Positions 32,521 to 43,290 of a stretch of DNA of 64,000 bases are shown here, in pieces. Both the position numbers and the translations under genes were made by a program. Under the pieces are notes generated by a model. The model searched no databases. It saw nothing but the letters and a program-made list of their open reading frames with translations, and had not been told where the DNA came from. The stretch lies in assembly GCA_030762895.1 (NCBI GenBank), contig CM061065.1, positions 69,424,200 through 69,488,199 on the forward strand. The letters are read 5' to 3'. Position 1 is the stretch's first letter, and each line of letters starts with the position of its first letter. Origin of the DNA: Sophora flavescens. Its lineage: Eukaryota; Streptophyta; Magnoliopsida; Fabales; Fabaceae.

Positions 32521-32994
32521 TTTCCCTCACAGCCCTCTTTTTCTCGCGCGACTCTTTCTCGAACCCTTCATCGCGCCTTCTCCCTCTACCGTGTCTCCCT
32601 CTCCTCTGCCGTCGTTTTCTCCCTCTGCTCACAGAGGAAGCCAGAAGCGAAACGGGACGAAGCGTGTCTCCCTCTCCTATGCCGTCGTTTTCTCCCTCTG
32701 CTTCATAACGCAGCTTTCCTTCAAAATCTCAAAAACCACTCTCTCTCTCGATCACGCCGAGGGAACCCAAACCTCCCCACCCATCAACCCCTCCCTGTAT
32801 TCGTTGTTGGGCTTCGCAAAGAGGAGCGCTAATAAAATACAGAGGGAGGGATAGTGTTGCTTTATTGAACCCTAGAATCAGAGCAAAACCGAAATTCACC
32901 TTGAATTGTTCACATTCCCGAAAATTGATGCTAGCTGGCTAGGGTTTTGAACTTGTTCTGATTTCATTCCCTCTATCGCTTCTACAACAGCATC
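32521..32994 (+). other. promoter/5' UTR-like segment upstream of the TRA1 fragment
   Basis: C/T-rich sequence with a 39-base direct duplication (GTGTCTCCCTCTCC... at about 32590 and 32662) and CTAGGGTTTTGAAC-type 5' UTR wording just before the TRA1 ATG. The ORF at 32591-32854 is Ser/Pro low complexity and not supported. It was probably captured together with TRA1. Confidence 0.5.
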
Positions 32995-33921
32995 ATGAGT
33001 CCCGTTCAGAATTTCGAGCAACATTCCCGTCATCTCGTGGAGACGGGCCTCCGTATGCTCTCTATTTCTCTCTTTTCGCAATGATGACTACTCCGTATTT
33101 GATTGACGATGGAAATTTTAATTTGCATGATAATGGAATACATAGATATTAAGATACTTCGTGTTGCTTTCAATTATTCTTGTGTTGTATTAGCATTAGC
33201 CATTGAGTTATTTCGGTTTGCCTTGTTTTGATTCATTTTTGTTTTGTAGCATTGTTCTTGTTTATTTATTTATTTATTTTTAAAATATGTTTATTTATAT
33301 TATGTTTTGGTGAAAATAGCGATTCAAGCGAGGCTGCAGATGGTGATGGAGGTTAGGGATAGTCTTGAGATTGCTCACACTGCTGAGTACTTGAATTTTC
33401 TGAAGTGTTACTTCCGTGCATTCTCCGCGATACTTTTGAAAATTACAAAACCGCAGTTTGTGGACAATCCAGAGCATAAGCTCCAGAATATTGTGGTTGA
33501 GATATTGAATAGACTTCCTCATAGTGAAGTTCTCCGTCCCTTTGTACAGGACCTTTTGAAGGTTGCTACGCAAGTGCTTACAACAGATAATGAAAAGAAT
33601 GGCTTAATTTGTATCCGTATAATCTTTGATCTTTTAAGGAACTTTAGGCCAACTCTAGAAAATGAAGTCCAGCCATTTTTGGACTTTGTCAGCAAGATTT
33701 ACCATAATTTCAAATTGATCGTTAGCCATTTCTTTGACAACATGGCAATGACTGGGGAAGATGTCAAGCCCATGGAGACTAATTCACTTTCAGATCAAGT
33801 TATGAATACTGCTATCACTCTCGGTTCACAGCTTAATCCCAGTACTCGGTCATTCAAGATAGTTACGGAGAGTCCACTGGTGGTGATGTTTCTGTTTCAA
33901 TTATACAGTCATCTTGTTCAA
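32995..33921 (+). pseudogene. TRA1: captured 5' fragment of TRA1/TRRAP, two exons
   Basis: Exon 1 (32995-33052) starts MSPVQNFEQHSRHLVE and ends at a GT. A 267-base intron ends at AG 33319, and exon 2 (33320-33921) continues in phase with IQARLQMVMEVRDSLEIAHT, LNRLPHSEVLRPFVQDLLKV and STRSFKIVTESPLVVMFLFQ. This is the N-terminal HEAT-repeat region of TRA1/TRRAP, the large scaffold of SAGA and NuA4 that contacts activators. About 220 of the ~3800 residues of the plant protein are present, the reading frame is intact, and splice sites are preserved. The homology stops at 33921 in the middle of the protein. The frame continues to 34305 in unrelated sequence. It is a capture inside CACTA-1, not a host locus. 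Confidence 0.88.
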
Positions 33922-34115
33922 GCTCCTTCATCCTCCAACCTAAGCAGCCCCTTCATTCATCACCCAATCCCTAACCGACACCCACACGCTCGCATCTGCA
34001 GCTCATCTCTTCAACCACTACTGGAATCGACCAATTATATTATAATCAATCTCACACAGGTATGCGATTCCTTTTTGAATTCATTTCTAAGTGCTCTGCG
34101 TTGCCTGGTGTTTAG
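33922..34115. other. unassigned segment between captured genes
   Basis: Pro/Ser-rich in the TRA1 frame; resembles a 5' UTR. A GT at about 34061 could be a donor site. Origin not recognised. Confidence 0.3.
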
Positions 34116-35210
34116 ATTGTTACCCATCCCACAAGAGTTCTCCCTCCAAGTCTTCTGTCTGTGGTTCTCATTCCAGTTATTAGCTGAAGTAGAATCACCC
34201 CAAAAGAATAGACATCTGTTTTGGTTGACACTTTGCCATATTCTCGCATATTCGGAGCCAAATACCCAAATGTTCCAACAACTTCACGAGTGTATTGAGT
34301 CTTGATTTTGAGTTCTAGCTAATCCAAAGTCCCCACTAATAGATTCATTAGGATAGAAAATGTTAGTTTAGATGAAATTTGTCATCTTTCCGGAATTAAC
34401 AAGTGAGCTTATAGAATATTCCCTATTCAGGGACTATCATGTGATTTTGCTATCTAATTTGCATCAGTACATGCAGTAATGCTAATAATGTATTATGTCT
34501 CAAATGTTCTATCATTGTTCAAAAAAAAAAAATGAACCTAGGTAATAGCTTCGAATAATACTTAACAAAGCATTCCACAATGCATCATTGCATATTTGAG
34601 TTAGTATGCCATGTTTTAATTAGCATTAGATGCACACAAATGTGCATAGTCTATTATCAATGGATGAATTTTATTTTATGTATGTTCAAAAGTTTCACAT
34701 ATGATGTATTACCATTGGTTGATAATCATGAGCGTTATAAGTATATTGTTTGGTCTCATATCTCCGTGTATTATGTTATTCTTGTGTAAGTATAGTAAGC
34801 CTTTGGCAGCTCCGAAGACTACTTTAATCCTATCTTCCCAACTAAGAGGTGATCGAGAGTGTTCTGCACCAATTTAGCAGAAGTTAGTCTCCTACAAGAT
34901 GTATCAAGAAAATATAAATATTAACAAAGTACTAAATTAAAGCATGTTTCTTTCCTGATAGATGTTGGTCAAGTGAACCATTGCAGACATATTCATATAC
35001 AAGAAGCCTATTATTTCCTTCTGAGCATGAACCTAGCAGCATGACCACATTCTCATGTCTTGCTTTGCTAAGTACATTGACTTCAGACTTAAATTCCTTT
35101 TCTCCTTGGAAGCTTGCATTTTTGTGCTGCTTAAAAGCAATCATCACTCGATTAATCTGTGTTGTGCAGTCCACACCCTGAGATAGAACTGCTGCCCAAG
35201 ATATTGCCTT
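34116..35210 (-). pseudogene. captured receptor-like protein kinase fragment
   Basis: Two kinase pieces on the minus strand in the correct order. The N-lobe (about 34950-35210) gives IAFKQHKNASFQGEKEFKSE (subdomain II Lys present), then VNVLSKARHENVVMLLGSCS and RLLVYEYVCNGSLDQHL (subdomains III-V). The C-lobe piece (34116-34303) gives REVVGTFGYLAPNMREYGKV and STKTDVYSFGVILLQLITGM (subdomains VIII-IX). The middle exons with the HRD and DFG motifs are absent, so it cannot be active. It is similar to the 'inactive protein kinase'/PERK-like group of plants. The stretch between is intron-like. Confidence 0.8.
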
Positions 35211-35525
35211 TCCCATATTGCAGACCTCAGGTTCCACATACCTTGGTTATCCAATGACACCAATATGGCAGTCCAAGAGTTTGGATATACCTACATCCAT
35301 TGGATGGAACCATATCAAAAGTAATCAAACAAATACACACATCCTATTGTATTATGTATATAATAAGAAATCTTAAGGTACTTATTTAATTACTCGTGCA
35401 AAGTGTGTCTAGTCAGGGCATCCACTAGATTATAGGAACTTCTACTAGCATTTGTACATTGGCCCAAACCATAACTGTAATTGTAGCAATCACCATCATT
35501 TAATTAAAACTCCCTTGAGCTAATT

Positions 35526-36095
35526 CTATGTAATGAAAGATTTTGCTTCTATAGTTCTACCAATAAAAACACTCAAATAAAGGTAGCTGACATACCCAAC
35601 CACCCAAAAGTCATAACCATCAAGATGCCAAGATTGGATGGTGTTTTCATTGTTCTGGAAAACAACCTCAATAAAATCATGGAGAGAAGTTGGCAATACT
35701 GAGGTAGCTATGTATGCAGGACCATTAGAGGGAGTACTTTGAAGTAAATTCACATTGAAGATCCCTGGAATGTTGAAGTAATCAGCAAGCTTGAGAGGGG
35801 TATTAGGGTTAACATAGGAAACCTTGTTGACAGCATAACGGAGTTTTCCATTAATCAAAGGTGCTGAATTGGACAATTTAATTATTCGTGTAGGAGTTAT
35901 CTTCCCATCTGCATGAATAGTTAACTTTAATAACCTGTAACTTCTGGCTTGTTCCATGGACCAATCATAGTTGTCAGCAGGGGGAGCAGGCAAGGGTCCA
36001 AATGCTGAGGAATGAGAGTTTGAATAGTGTAGCACAGCAGTTGCAGTGAGAACTGTCAGAAAATCTTGTTGATGCAACAATGTAATAGTGGAAGA
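35526..36095 (-). pseudogene. captured SKU5-similar (SKS) multicopper oxidase fragment
   Basis: A 184-codon frame on the minus strand. DFLTVLTATAVLHYSNSHSS, DYDW-type WSMEQARSYRLLKL, RIIKLSNSAPLINGKLRYAV, NTPLKLADYFNIPGIFNVN and FIEVVFQNNENTIQSWHLDG match the middle to C-terminal cupredoxin domains of the SKU5-similar / pollen Bp10 family, secreted or GPI-anchored proteins related to ascorbate oxidase that act in cell-wall growth. Both ends are cut: the signal peptide, first domain and C-terminal region are missing, as is the usual residue run after GYDFWVVG. It is a transduplicate inside CACTA-1. Confidence 0.85.
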
Positions 36096-36540
36096 ATCTA
36101 GACAATTGTCTTTAATTGGTTAATTTGAAATGGGATTTGGATTAATTGCCGGAGAGCCACAAAATGAGGTGGACTATAATTAGAATAGTTGATTGTAACC
36201 CCCTGATCCTATGCAAATGATTAATTACTAATTAGATGAGAAACGGTGCAGCTCTTTCGTTACTTTGAAATCTGTCAGTGTTAAAATAGAATGTGCTTTG
36301 TTTGGGAACTATATGGACAAGCTGAATTATTTCCTTGCTCATAAATATGTTGTTAACTCAGTGGTTGTTATTTAGAATGTTATATAGTGAAGACATTCAA
36401 AGGTAAATATGTCAATCAGTAATTCTATCAAACAATTTTTATATAAAACATTTTTAAATTGTGATATTGATATGCACCCCTGCCTGCCTTACTGCATGAG
36501 CATGGCACAGATGTCAATCTATATGCCTTGGTTTTTGTAG

Positions 36541-38423
36541 AATCTGTTTTGAATGATGTGAAGGAACCACAAGGTCGAGCTACCAAGCAAAGTAAACATG
36601 TTTTGGCATTGGCCGTGACTTCGGATGGTCGGTATTTGGCCACTGGCGGTCTTGATCACCAATGTTCATTTATGGGATACCCGTACTAGAGAGCATATTC
36701 AGGTATATCTTCATTCCTCGGATGATATAAAATGGAAACGTTCTTGTTTTGGCAAAAACAAGCATCATTATGTGTCTTGGTGCAATGAGATGGCCAGTTA
36801 TTTGTAGTTATATGGACTAATCAAACGATGGAAATATGAACTTTGCTACTTGTCTGGTGATATACTCTTAAATAAAAATGTCTCACTGCCATTGTTATAC
36901 ATGTTACTCTGTCGAAATGAGTAGGTTGTTCATGAATTTTGTGTTTTACTGGATAGCGAGTTGATTTGAATGTAAACAAGATCATATTGTTAATGCAAAG
37001 TGAAACCTAGACTAACTGCCTTACTTTATTTTACATTTTTCTTGTTACCAAAGTACACTTTGGATTTGAAAAATGATAGACCTCTTTACAATAAATGTTT
37101 TAAGATCTTGGACTCTTTATTGAACTTGAGCTATTGTTGGTTCTTAATTTTGTCTTCTACAGGCGTTTCCAGGCCATAGAGGCCCAGTTTCTTGTTTGAC
37201 TTTTAGGCAAGGAACTCCAGAGCTTTTTTCTGGTTCATTTGATCGAACAATTAAGATATGGAATGCCGAAGACAGAACTTACATGAATACTCTATTTGGC
37301 GACCAAAGCGAAGTATTGGGTATTGATTGCTTACGCAAAGAAAGGGTACTGGCTGTTGGGCGTGATCGTAGCATGCAGTTGTTTAAGGTAATCTCACCAA
37401 CATGACGTATATTTGGCATTTTTGTCATGAACTAACTCGTATGTTAGATGTCCCCTGCTTTTTCCTACCGTTGCATTGGCTTGTTGCTTTCTATCTCTAT
37501 GCATGGTAATTTTCAAGTGATTATGGGGCAATTTTTTATCAGCTAAGGACTGTTTCTTAGGCTTTTCCCATTTCTCTATAATGCACAAGCACACCATTTT
37601 GGTGCCATGTCTTGTGTTGGACACATGACAACAGGTGTCCAATATAATTTTTTTTTCCTGCTCTGACAAGGTTATAATACCATGAAATATGAATCTTTTT
37701 TCTTAAATTTTCAATTTTATATACATCTACATATATGTGCAGTTTCCATCTCTTACAATTTTTAGAATTTGGTGTGTTCCTGTGTTTGTGTCCATGTCCA
37801 TGTCCATGATGTGTCGCATGTCCATGTTTGTCTTTGCTTCATAGTCATTTATCTTTTTTTCTTCATTTGGGTATATAGCCTTTTCTGACTGTTTCTTGAC
37901 GTGTATTTTCTCTAATTTAGGTTCCTGAAGAGTCACGTCTTGTATTTCGTGCTCCTGCTTCTTCCTTAGAATGCTGTTGTTTTGTTAATAATGAGGAATT
38001 TTTATCTGGTTTGGATGATGGAAGCATTGAGCTTTGGACCTTAATGCGAAAGAAGCCTGTTTACATTATGAGGAATGCTCATACTTTGCTGACGGAAAGC
38101 ATGAAATCTGACCAAAATGATAGTGGAAGAATCCCCAATGGCAACTTAGGTAAACCCATTTCCTATATGATCTTGCATTATTTACCCATTAAAATATTAT
38201 CCATGAGAGCAAAGAACATTTAAATTTTGCCATTGGCTTGAGTACTTCAATTTTTACAATATGAATGTGTGAATCATTATAGTGATATTTGTGCTGAGTT
38301 TTATTTGCAGTTTGACAAACCCATTGCCATTAATTAACTAAACCTTTTGCATCACAGATTGGTTTTGTGAATTCCTTGGCTTTCACAAAATCAGCAAAAT
38401 TCTTAGTTGCTGGAGTTGGGCAG
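36541..38423 (+). pseudogene. RRP9: captured RRP9 / U3-55K WD40 gene fragment, four exons
   Basis: Exons 36541-36702, 37163-37387, 37921-38149 and 38358-38423 have proper GT/AG borders. They encode KHVLALAVTSDGRYLATGGL, FPGHRGPVSCLTFRQGTPEL, GSFDRTIKIWNAEDRTYMNT, DCLRKERVLAVGRDRSMQLF, FRAPASSLECCCFVNNEEFL and SAKFLVAGVGQ: WD40 blades of the U3 snoRNP protein Rrp9/U3-55K (YAO in Arabidopsis), needed for pre-rRNA cleavage. A one-base insertion in exon 1 near 36660 breaks the first blade. N-terminal exons and the last blades are missing. It is on the plus strand inside CACTA-1. Confidence 0.88.
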
Positions 38424-38618
38424 GTAAAGTTTTAGTTGAACTGTTCTACTCTGCTTTCAATGCCATGCTCTTTCTTGTCTCTGTACATTTTACTGAATTT
38501 CTTTCTGAAACACTGAATGTTTATCATCTGCGGAAAAGCTGAGTCTTTCAAATTTCTACTTTGGAAGTTTATAACAAGGAATGGAGTTTGGTTTAAACTA
38601 CTCGAAGTTGATTTTGCA

Positions 38619-39289
38619 CTCAGGGCTTTGCTAATTCATCGAGGATTACGTGGAGGCAAGTCTCGAATTTCTAAATCATCCAGGCCGACTAAATGGATAT
38701 CTATAATGGTATTTACGAAAACCCTTATGCAATTTTTTAATTTAAATTAAAAAATTAAAAGAATTAATTTATTATTTTTGGTTTTATAGTACCCCCGTCA
38801 ACCGAATGACAACGACTGTGGCTACTACGTTCTGAAATTTATCAAGGATATCATCATTCAAAACCAAATGCAAATCCCAACGACGGTATTTAATTTCAGT
38901 TCTAGCTTATATAATTTAATAACTCAGATTTAGTCATTCTAATTTGATTTAATTTTCATTTTAAAGTATTTTCCTGAATGTAAATGCATCACATACTCCG
39001 ATGATCAACTTACTCAACTTAAAGACGAGTGGTGTCGTTATTTGGTTATGAAAAATCAACAATTAAAAGGTACGACATACTCTGATATTATGCTAGCCAT
39101 TGTCTCTCCTATATTATTAGACTTGTGTGTATGTGCAAGTGATCTGTATGTGTATCTTATGCAGGCCGACAACAAAGACTTTGTGCGATCAAGCAGAAGA
39201 TGGAAGCAGCTAGCATGCACAAATTGTTTATAATTACTAGTGTGTTGATTAGCTTGTACACGTTGTTAGTATGCATGGTTATTATCTAG
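38619..39289 (+). pseudogene. Ulp1-type (C48) cysteine protease, C-terminal exons
   Basis: Exons about 38622-38707, 38790-38885, 38967-39069 and 39165-39289 with GT/AG borders. They give KSSRPTKWISIM, then RQPNDNDCGYYVLKFIKDII (DCG contains the family's catalytic Cys), YSDDQLTQLKDEWCRYLVMK and a basic C-terminus ending at TAG 39287-39289. The His and Asp of the triad lie upstream and are absent. Ulp1 domains remove SUMO and are often carried by plant CACTA and Mutator elements. Here it is next to the right end, so it is likely the element's own gene remnant. CACTA-2 has the same 3' end. Confidence 0.8.
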
Positions 39290-39584
39290 TGTAGGTTAGC
39301 GACCTTTTGGTTTATGGACCTAAATAGTAGAATTGGTTATGTGTAAGCGTTACTGTGAATTGTGTTAAAGTATATTACTTAATTAATTGGTTATATATGC
39401 ATGATTTTGATATTTGGTTTGGTTTATATATATATATATGCTTACCAATATGTAAGCTTTGTACATTATATATGTGTATGTGTGTGATGTACCTAAATGC
39501 AGTGTTACTGTGAATTGATGAGGGATGGTTGTGCAGGTGAGAAATGTAGAAAAACAGTGAATAATGAAAAAAAGGGAGGGGGGT

Positions 39585-40139
39585 TAGGTAGCGCTTTCTT
39601 GAAAAAACGCTGTCTAAAGTGACAAATAGACAGCGCTTCCTTGAGAAAGTGCTGTCTAAAGTATGTAATAGATTGTCTTTAGACAGCGCTTTCTCAAGGA
39701 AGCGCTACCTATTCCTACTTTCAGTAGCGCTTTCTTGAAAAAACGCTGCCTAAAGTGACAAATAGATAGCGCTTCCTTGAGAAAGCGCTGTCTAAAGTAT
39801 GTAATAGATTGTCTTATTACCAACTTTAGACAGCGCTTTCTCAAGGAAGCGCTACCTATTCCTACTTTCAGTAGCGCTTTCTTGAAAAAACGCTGCCTAA
39901 AGTGACAAATAGATAGCGCTTCCTTGAGAAAGCGCTATCTAAAGTATGTAATAGATTGTCTTATTACCAACTTTAGACAGCGCTTTCTCAAGGAAGCGCT
40001 ACCTATTCCTACTTTCAGTAGCGCTTAAAAAAGCGCTACTGAATCTCTCTCACCTTCAGTAGCGGGTGAATAGATAGCACTTTGAAGCGCTACTAAAGGC
40101 AAAAAAAAAGCGCTACTGAAGCCATTTTCTGTAGTAGTG
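39585..40139. repeat. CACTA-1 right subterminal repeats
   Basis: About three tandem ~125-base units, each with quasi-palindromic AGCGCTTTCTCAAGGAAGCG words and the spacer TATTCCTACTTTCAGTAGCG. Shared in inverted orientation with CACTA-2 at 41258-41665. Confidence 0.8.
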
Positions 40140-40369
40140 AAAATTAGGCTTTCTGGTCAGTAGAATCTTACTGTCAGTGAAAACGCAGACCGAGTTCTGT
40201 CTAATTTTTCAACCCAAACTTTAACCGTACACTTATAAAAATAAGTATAATTTGAATATGACTTTGGTTTTCCAAAAATCATTTTCTAAGTTTCAGATAA
40301 AAAAATATAAACATTTATTTATATTTATATCGATCTTAGACAGCAGAAAAATCGGGGTGTTACAGGAAG

Positions 40370-41037
40370 GGGAAAGTAGTGGGATGCAATTGCATCGAAT
40401 GAGCTCATAGACCTTAGTGATTATGGGAATTACATTGGTTCTGCGAACCATAGTGTCATATTCATGAGTGTTGCATGGTATGGATTTTATTTGAAATTTG
40501 ATAATTGAATGTATTGTCCTTATGATTTCTTGACTACTATAGTGTTGGAGTAGTGACTTTATATTTATTAAATTAAATATTATTTTGAAAAGAAAGTGGG
40601 TACCATAGTTGGTTTTTCTTATTGTTGCACAAACTGAGAACAACATTTTTCCAAATTGTTTTTATAATTGTATTTTATTCACTAGGATTCTCAATCACAT
40701 TAATAATGTTTTTAGAACATAAGGATGAAGACATTTAGAACGCTAAGGCTGGAGGAGTCACCTTTTAGTAGTTCTTTTATTATTCTATCATTGGTTAGTA
40801 TCTAGAGAATCAGTGGACCCTTTATCGCTTCCATTGTGATCTATTTTTAGTTTAGATTTTTTGTTAGTTGAGGCCCTTTTTTAAAGCAATGGATTTATTT
40901 AATTAATTATCTTATGTAAGGATTTGATTTAAATTTATATTATGGTATTATTCTATATGAGGGATTCATTTATTACAAAATTATCGTGACACTTTAAATG
41001 AGTTTTTATTAAAATAATACTAGTAACGCGAGGTGTT
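40370..41037. other. unassigned; right part of the target of the long LTR
   Basis: Continuation of 26282-26979. It ends with GCGAGGTGTTACA (about 41024-41036), a terminus like that of chromovirus LTRs, so this may be an older LTR of the same kind whose start is not identified. No coding. Confidence 0.35.
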
Positions 41038-41254
41038 ACAAAAAACAAATTGATGTAAAGTGATCAAAAGGTCTTTCATCATTGAAGTTCTTGACAACAA
41101 ATGCTGAAGTTATCCAATCGGAGTCCTTGACAACAAAGCCTACCTTATTGATTTCATCCTTGTAATGTAGAGAGAGCAGCTACTTCTTGATGATATATAC
41201 CTTGCAGCATAAGATGTCATAAGAGGGACTGCCCTCATTTATTGGACTCCTTCG
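41038..41254 (-). other. unassigned fragment with possible exon
   Basis: On the minus strand one frame reads INKVGFVVKDSDWITSAFVV, then KNFNDERPFDHFTSI. It looks like coding sequence but I cannot name it. It is bounded by the LTR end at 41036 and CACTA-2. Confidence 0.3.
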
Positions 41255-41257
41255 TCA

Positions 41258-41665
41258 CACTACTACAGAAAAGGGCTTCAGTAGCGCTTTTTTTTTGTCT
41301 TTAGTAGCGCTTCAAAGCACTATCTATTCACCCGCTACTGAAGGTGGGAGAGATTCAATAACGCTTAAAAAAACGTTACTGAAAGTAGGAATAGGTAGCT
41401 CTTCCTTGAGAAAGCGCTGTCTAAAGTTGGTAATAAGACAATCTATTACATACTTTAGACAGCGCTTTCTCAAGGAAGCGCTGTCCTAGGTTTGCAATAG
41501 ATAGCGCTTTCTCAAGGAAGCGCTATCTATTTGTCACTTTAGGCAGTGTTTTTTCAAGAAAGCGCTACATAAAGCGCTATCTATTTGTCACTTTAGGCAG
41601 AGCGTTATCTATTTGTCACTTTAGGCAACGTTTTTTCAAGAAAGCGCTACCTATCCCCCTTTTTT
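41258..41665. repeat. CACTA-2 subterminal repeats (Ulp1 side)
   Basis: Alternating AGCGCTTTCTCAAGGAAGCG palindromic words and GTAGCGCTTT units, as in CACTA-1 39585-40139. Confidence 0.75.
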
Positions 41666-41793
41666 TTTCATTATTCACTGTTTTTCTACATTTCCCACCT
41701 GCACAACCATCCCTCATCAATTCACAGTAACACTACATTTAGGTACATCACACACAAACACATATATAATGTACAAAGCTTACATACAATATT

Positions 41794-41797
<4 letters not shown>

Positions 41798-41841
<44 letters not shown>
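41798..41841. repeat. (AT)n microsatellite
   Basis: An uninterrupted AT run of about 44 bases. The homologous site in CACTA-1 (39427-39440) has only about six or seven repeats, so it expanded in CACTA-2 or shrank in CACTA-1. Confidence 0.85.
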
Positions 41842-41845
<4 letters not shown>

Positions 41846-42029
41846 AAACCAAATATCAAAATCATGCATATATAACCACTTAATTAAGTAATATACTTTA
41901 ACACAATTCACAGTAACGCTTACACATAACTAATTCTACTATTTAAGTCAATAAACCAAAAGGTCGCTAACCTACACTAGATAATAACCATGCATACTAA
42001 CAATGTGTACAAGCTAATCAACACACTAG

Positions 42030-42195
42030 TAATTATAAACAATTTGTGCATGTTGCTCCCATCTTCTGCTTGATCGCACAAAGTCTTTGTTGTCGGCCTG
42101 CATAAGATACACATACAGATCACTTGAACATACACACAAGTCTAATAATATAGGAGAGACACTAGCTAGCATAATATTAGAGTATGTCGTACCCT
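42030..42195 (-). pseudogene. Ulp1 gene 3' end, CACTA-2 copy
   Basis: Minus-strand counterpart of the last exons of the Ulp1-type gene in CACTA-1 (39050-39240): same GTATCTTATGCAG acceptor and the GCCGACAACAAAGACTTTGT exon start, with scattered substitutions. The catalytic-Cys exon is not present. Confidence 0.7.
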
Positions 42196-42255
42196 TTAAT
42201 TGTTGATAAATTTCATAACCACATAACGATTGGCAGACATCCACTTCCGATCCAT
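42196..42255 (-). pseudogene. CACTA-2 fused mini-ORF (transposase-associated start)
   Basis: MDRKWMSANRYVVMKFINN. The first ten residues match the start of the transposase-associated domain found at the N-terminus of plant CACTA proteins (MDRxWM). The following codons are the Arg-Tyr-x-Val-Met-Lys end of the Ulp1 exon seen in CACTA-1 at about 39035-39055. One deletion therefore joined the first codons of one gene to the last exons of another, removing everything between them. Confidence 0.6.
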
Positions 42256-42856
42256 ATTTTTACGATCTACCATAATTATTTTGAGTTTGAACATGAAACG
42301 AAGGTTAATGCATGTTTATAGCGATAAAAATAAACATGTCTAATTAAACAACTAAAGGTTTAAATAAAACAAAGGGGAATAACAAGTGGTAAAACGTACC
42401 AGAGTGAAGTCGAGAAGCTTGAACAACAGAGAGAGTTGATTGACAGAAATACCTGAGAAAATCCAAAATTGTTAGTTTCTTTATTTCTTCCTAAATGAAA
42501 TACCAGTATGAATACACTACTACAGACTAAAATCCATCAACTAGTTAAGTTGCAAAATTAATATCTCATTAGATTGTGCTAATGAATATCGATAATTAGG
42601 ATTTTGTAATGTAGAAATGTAGAAATAGATATAGGATCAAGTGGCTTCACCTCTTCTCTATTTGCTAAAAAAGGTGGATGCCAATTCCTCTCACCTTCTC
42701 TTTCCTCATTCAATATTTTATTGCTTCTATGTCTCACTAAAATATTAACATGTGATGTGCCTTTTTCCGCCTACTCAATTTTGTACTAACTATAAACCTT
42801 TTCTTTTTGCTTCAATTTTGTCCTTTTCTTCTTTTTTATTATTATTATTACTATAG

Positions 42857-43290
42857 GAATTGATGCACCAACTTCGCAGTCGTTTCTCAACTATGCCTTC
42901 CTGGCAATAATCTATGGGAGTATTGTTCTATACGGGAGGAATGAACTCAAGGTTGTACACAAATAATTAATGCTTCATAATTTATTTTTCTCTTCATTTC
43001 ATTCTTATACATATTCTCAATAAACCTGTTGTTGGGATGCTGCTAGTAAAGCAAGCAAACCATACAAGCTACCACACTTGCATGACATGTAGGTTTATTG
43101 TCATGTATGGTTTTTTAGCATCAGACATGATATTCTTTAACTTCTTGCCTTGCTATACTGATCTGCTCTTTTTAGTTTTACTCTGTTTTCCTTTTACAAT
43201 TTTATCAAATTCATGTGGTACTACTTATACAGGCAAAATGGTATTATTACATACTTCTTGGATTGGATGATGTCCAAGCAAATTTTCTTG
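42857..43290 (+). pseudogene. captured SLC35F-like transporter fragment, two exons
   Basis: Exon 42857-42951 encodes IDAPTSQSFLNYAFLAIIYG, SIVLYGRNELK; exon 43233-43290 encodes AKWYYYILLGLDDVQANFL and ends at a GT. These match the first membrane helices of the plant solute carrier 35F (DUF914) family, a ten-helix drug/metabolite-transporter fold protein. Splice borders are preserved. The start codon exon and the remaining helices are missing. It lies opposite to the direction of CACTA-2 itself. Confidence 0.8.

Larger units (their letters stand above)
32210..40139 (+). mobile_element. CACTA-1: gene-capturing CACTA (En/Spm) element
   Basis: Terminal inverted repeats CACTACTACAGAAAA (32210) and TTTTCTGTAGTAGTG (ending 40139), with a 3-bp AAA flank on both sides. 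Subterminal regions (32210-32520 and 39585-40139) are packed with inverted AGCGCTT...AAGCGCT words, the expected transposase-binding zones. The interior holds fragments of at least four cellular genes with introns, in both orientations, plus the 3' end of a Ulp1-type protease gene. No TNP2-type transposase is found, so it must depend on a helper. Confidence 0.9.
26985..40364. mobile_element. solo LTR of a chromovirus-like gypsy element, expanded by nested insertions
   Basis: Ends TGTAACACCCC (26985) and GGGGTGTTACA (40364) are inverted, as in plant chromovirus (Tekay/Del-type) LTRs. GGAAG occurs directly before and after (26980-26984 and 40365-40369), a 5-bp target duplication, so this is one LTR and not a pair. 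Subtracting the nested solo copia LTR and CACTA-1 leaves about 3.8 kb, a plausible LTR length for the group. No gag or pol belonging to it is present. It is AT-rich and otherwise featureless, with several CA/GT-rich ORF shadows. Lineage is inferred from the ends alone. Confidence 0.7.

Noticed and set aside
32591..32854. 87-aa ORF upstream of TRA1 exon 1
   Set aside because: C/T-rich duplicated sequence that looks like promoter/5' UTR; no domain.
42515..42525. Internal CACTACTACAG, possible end of another CACTA
   Set aside because: No following AGCGCT subterminal repeats, no inverted partner and no target duplication; treated as chance or a remnant.
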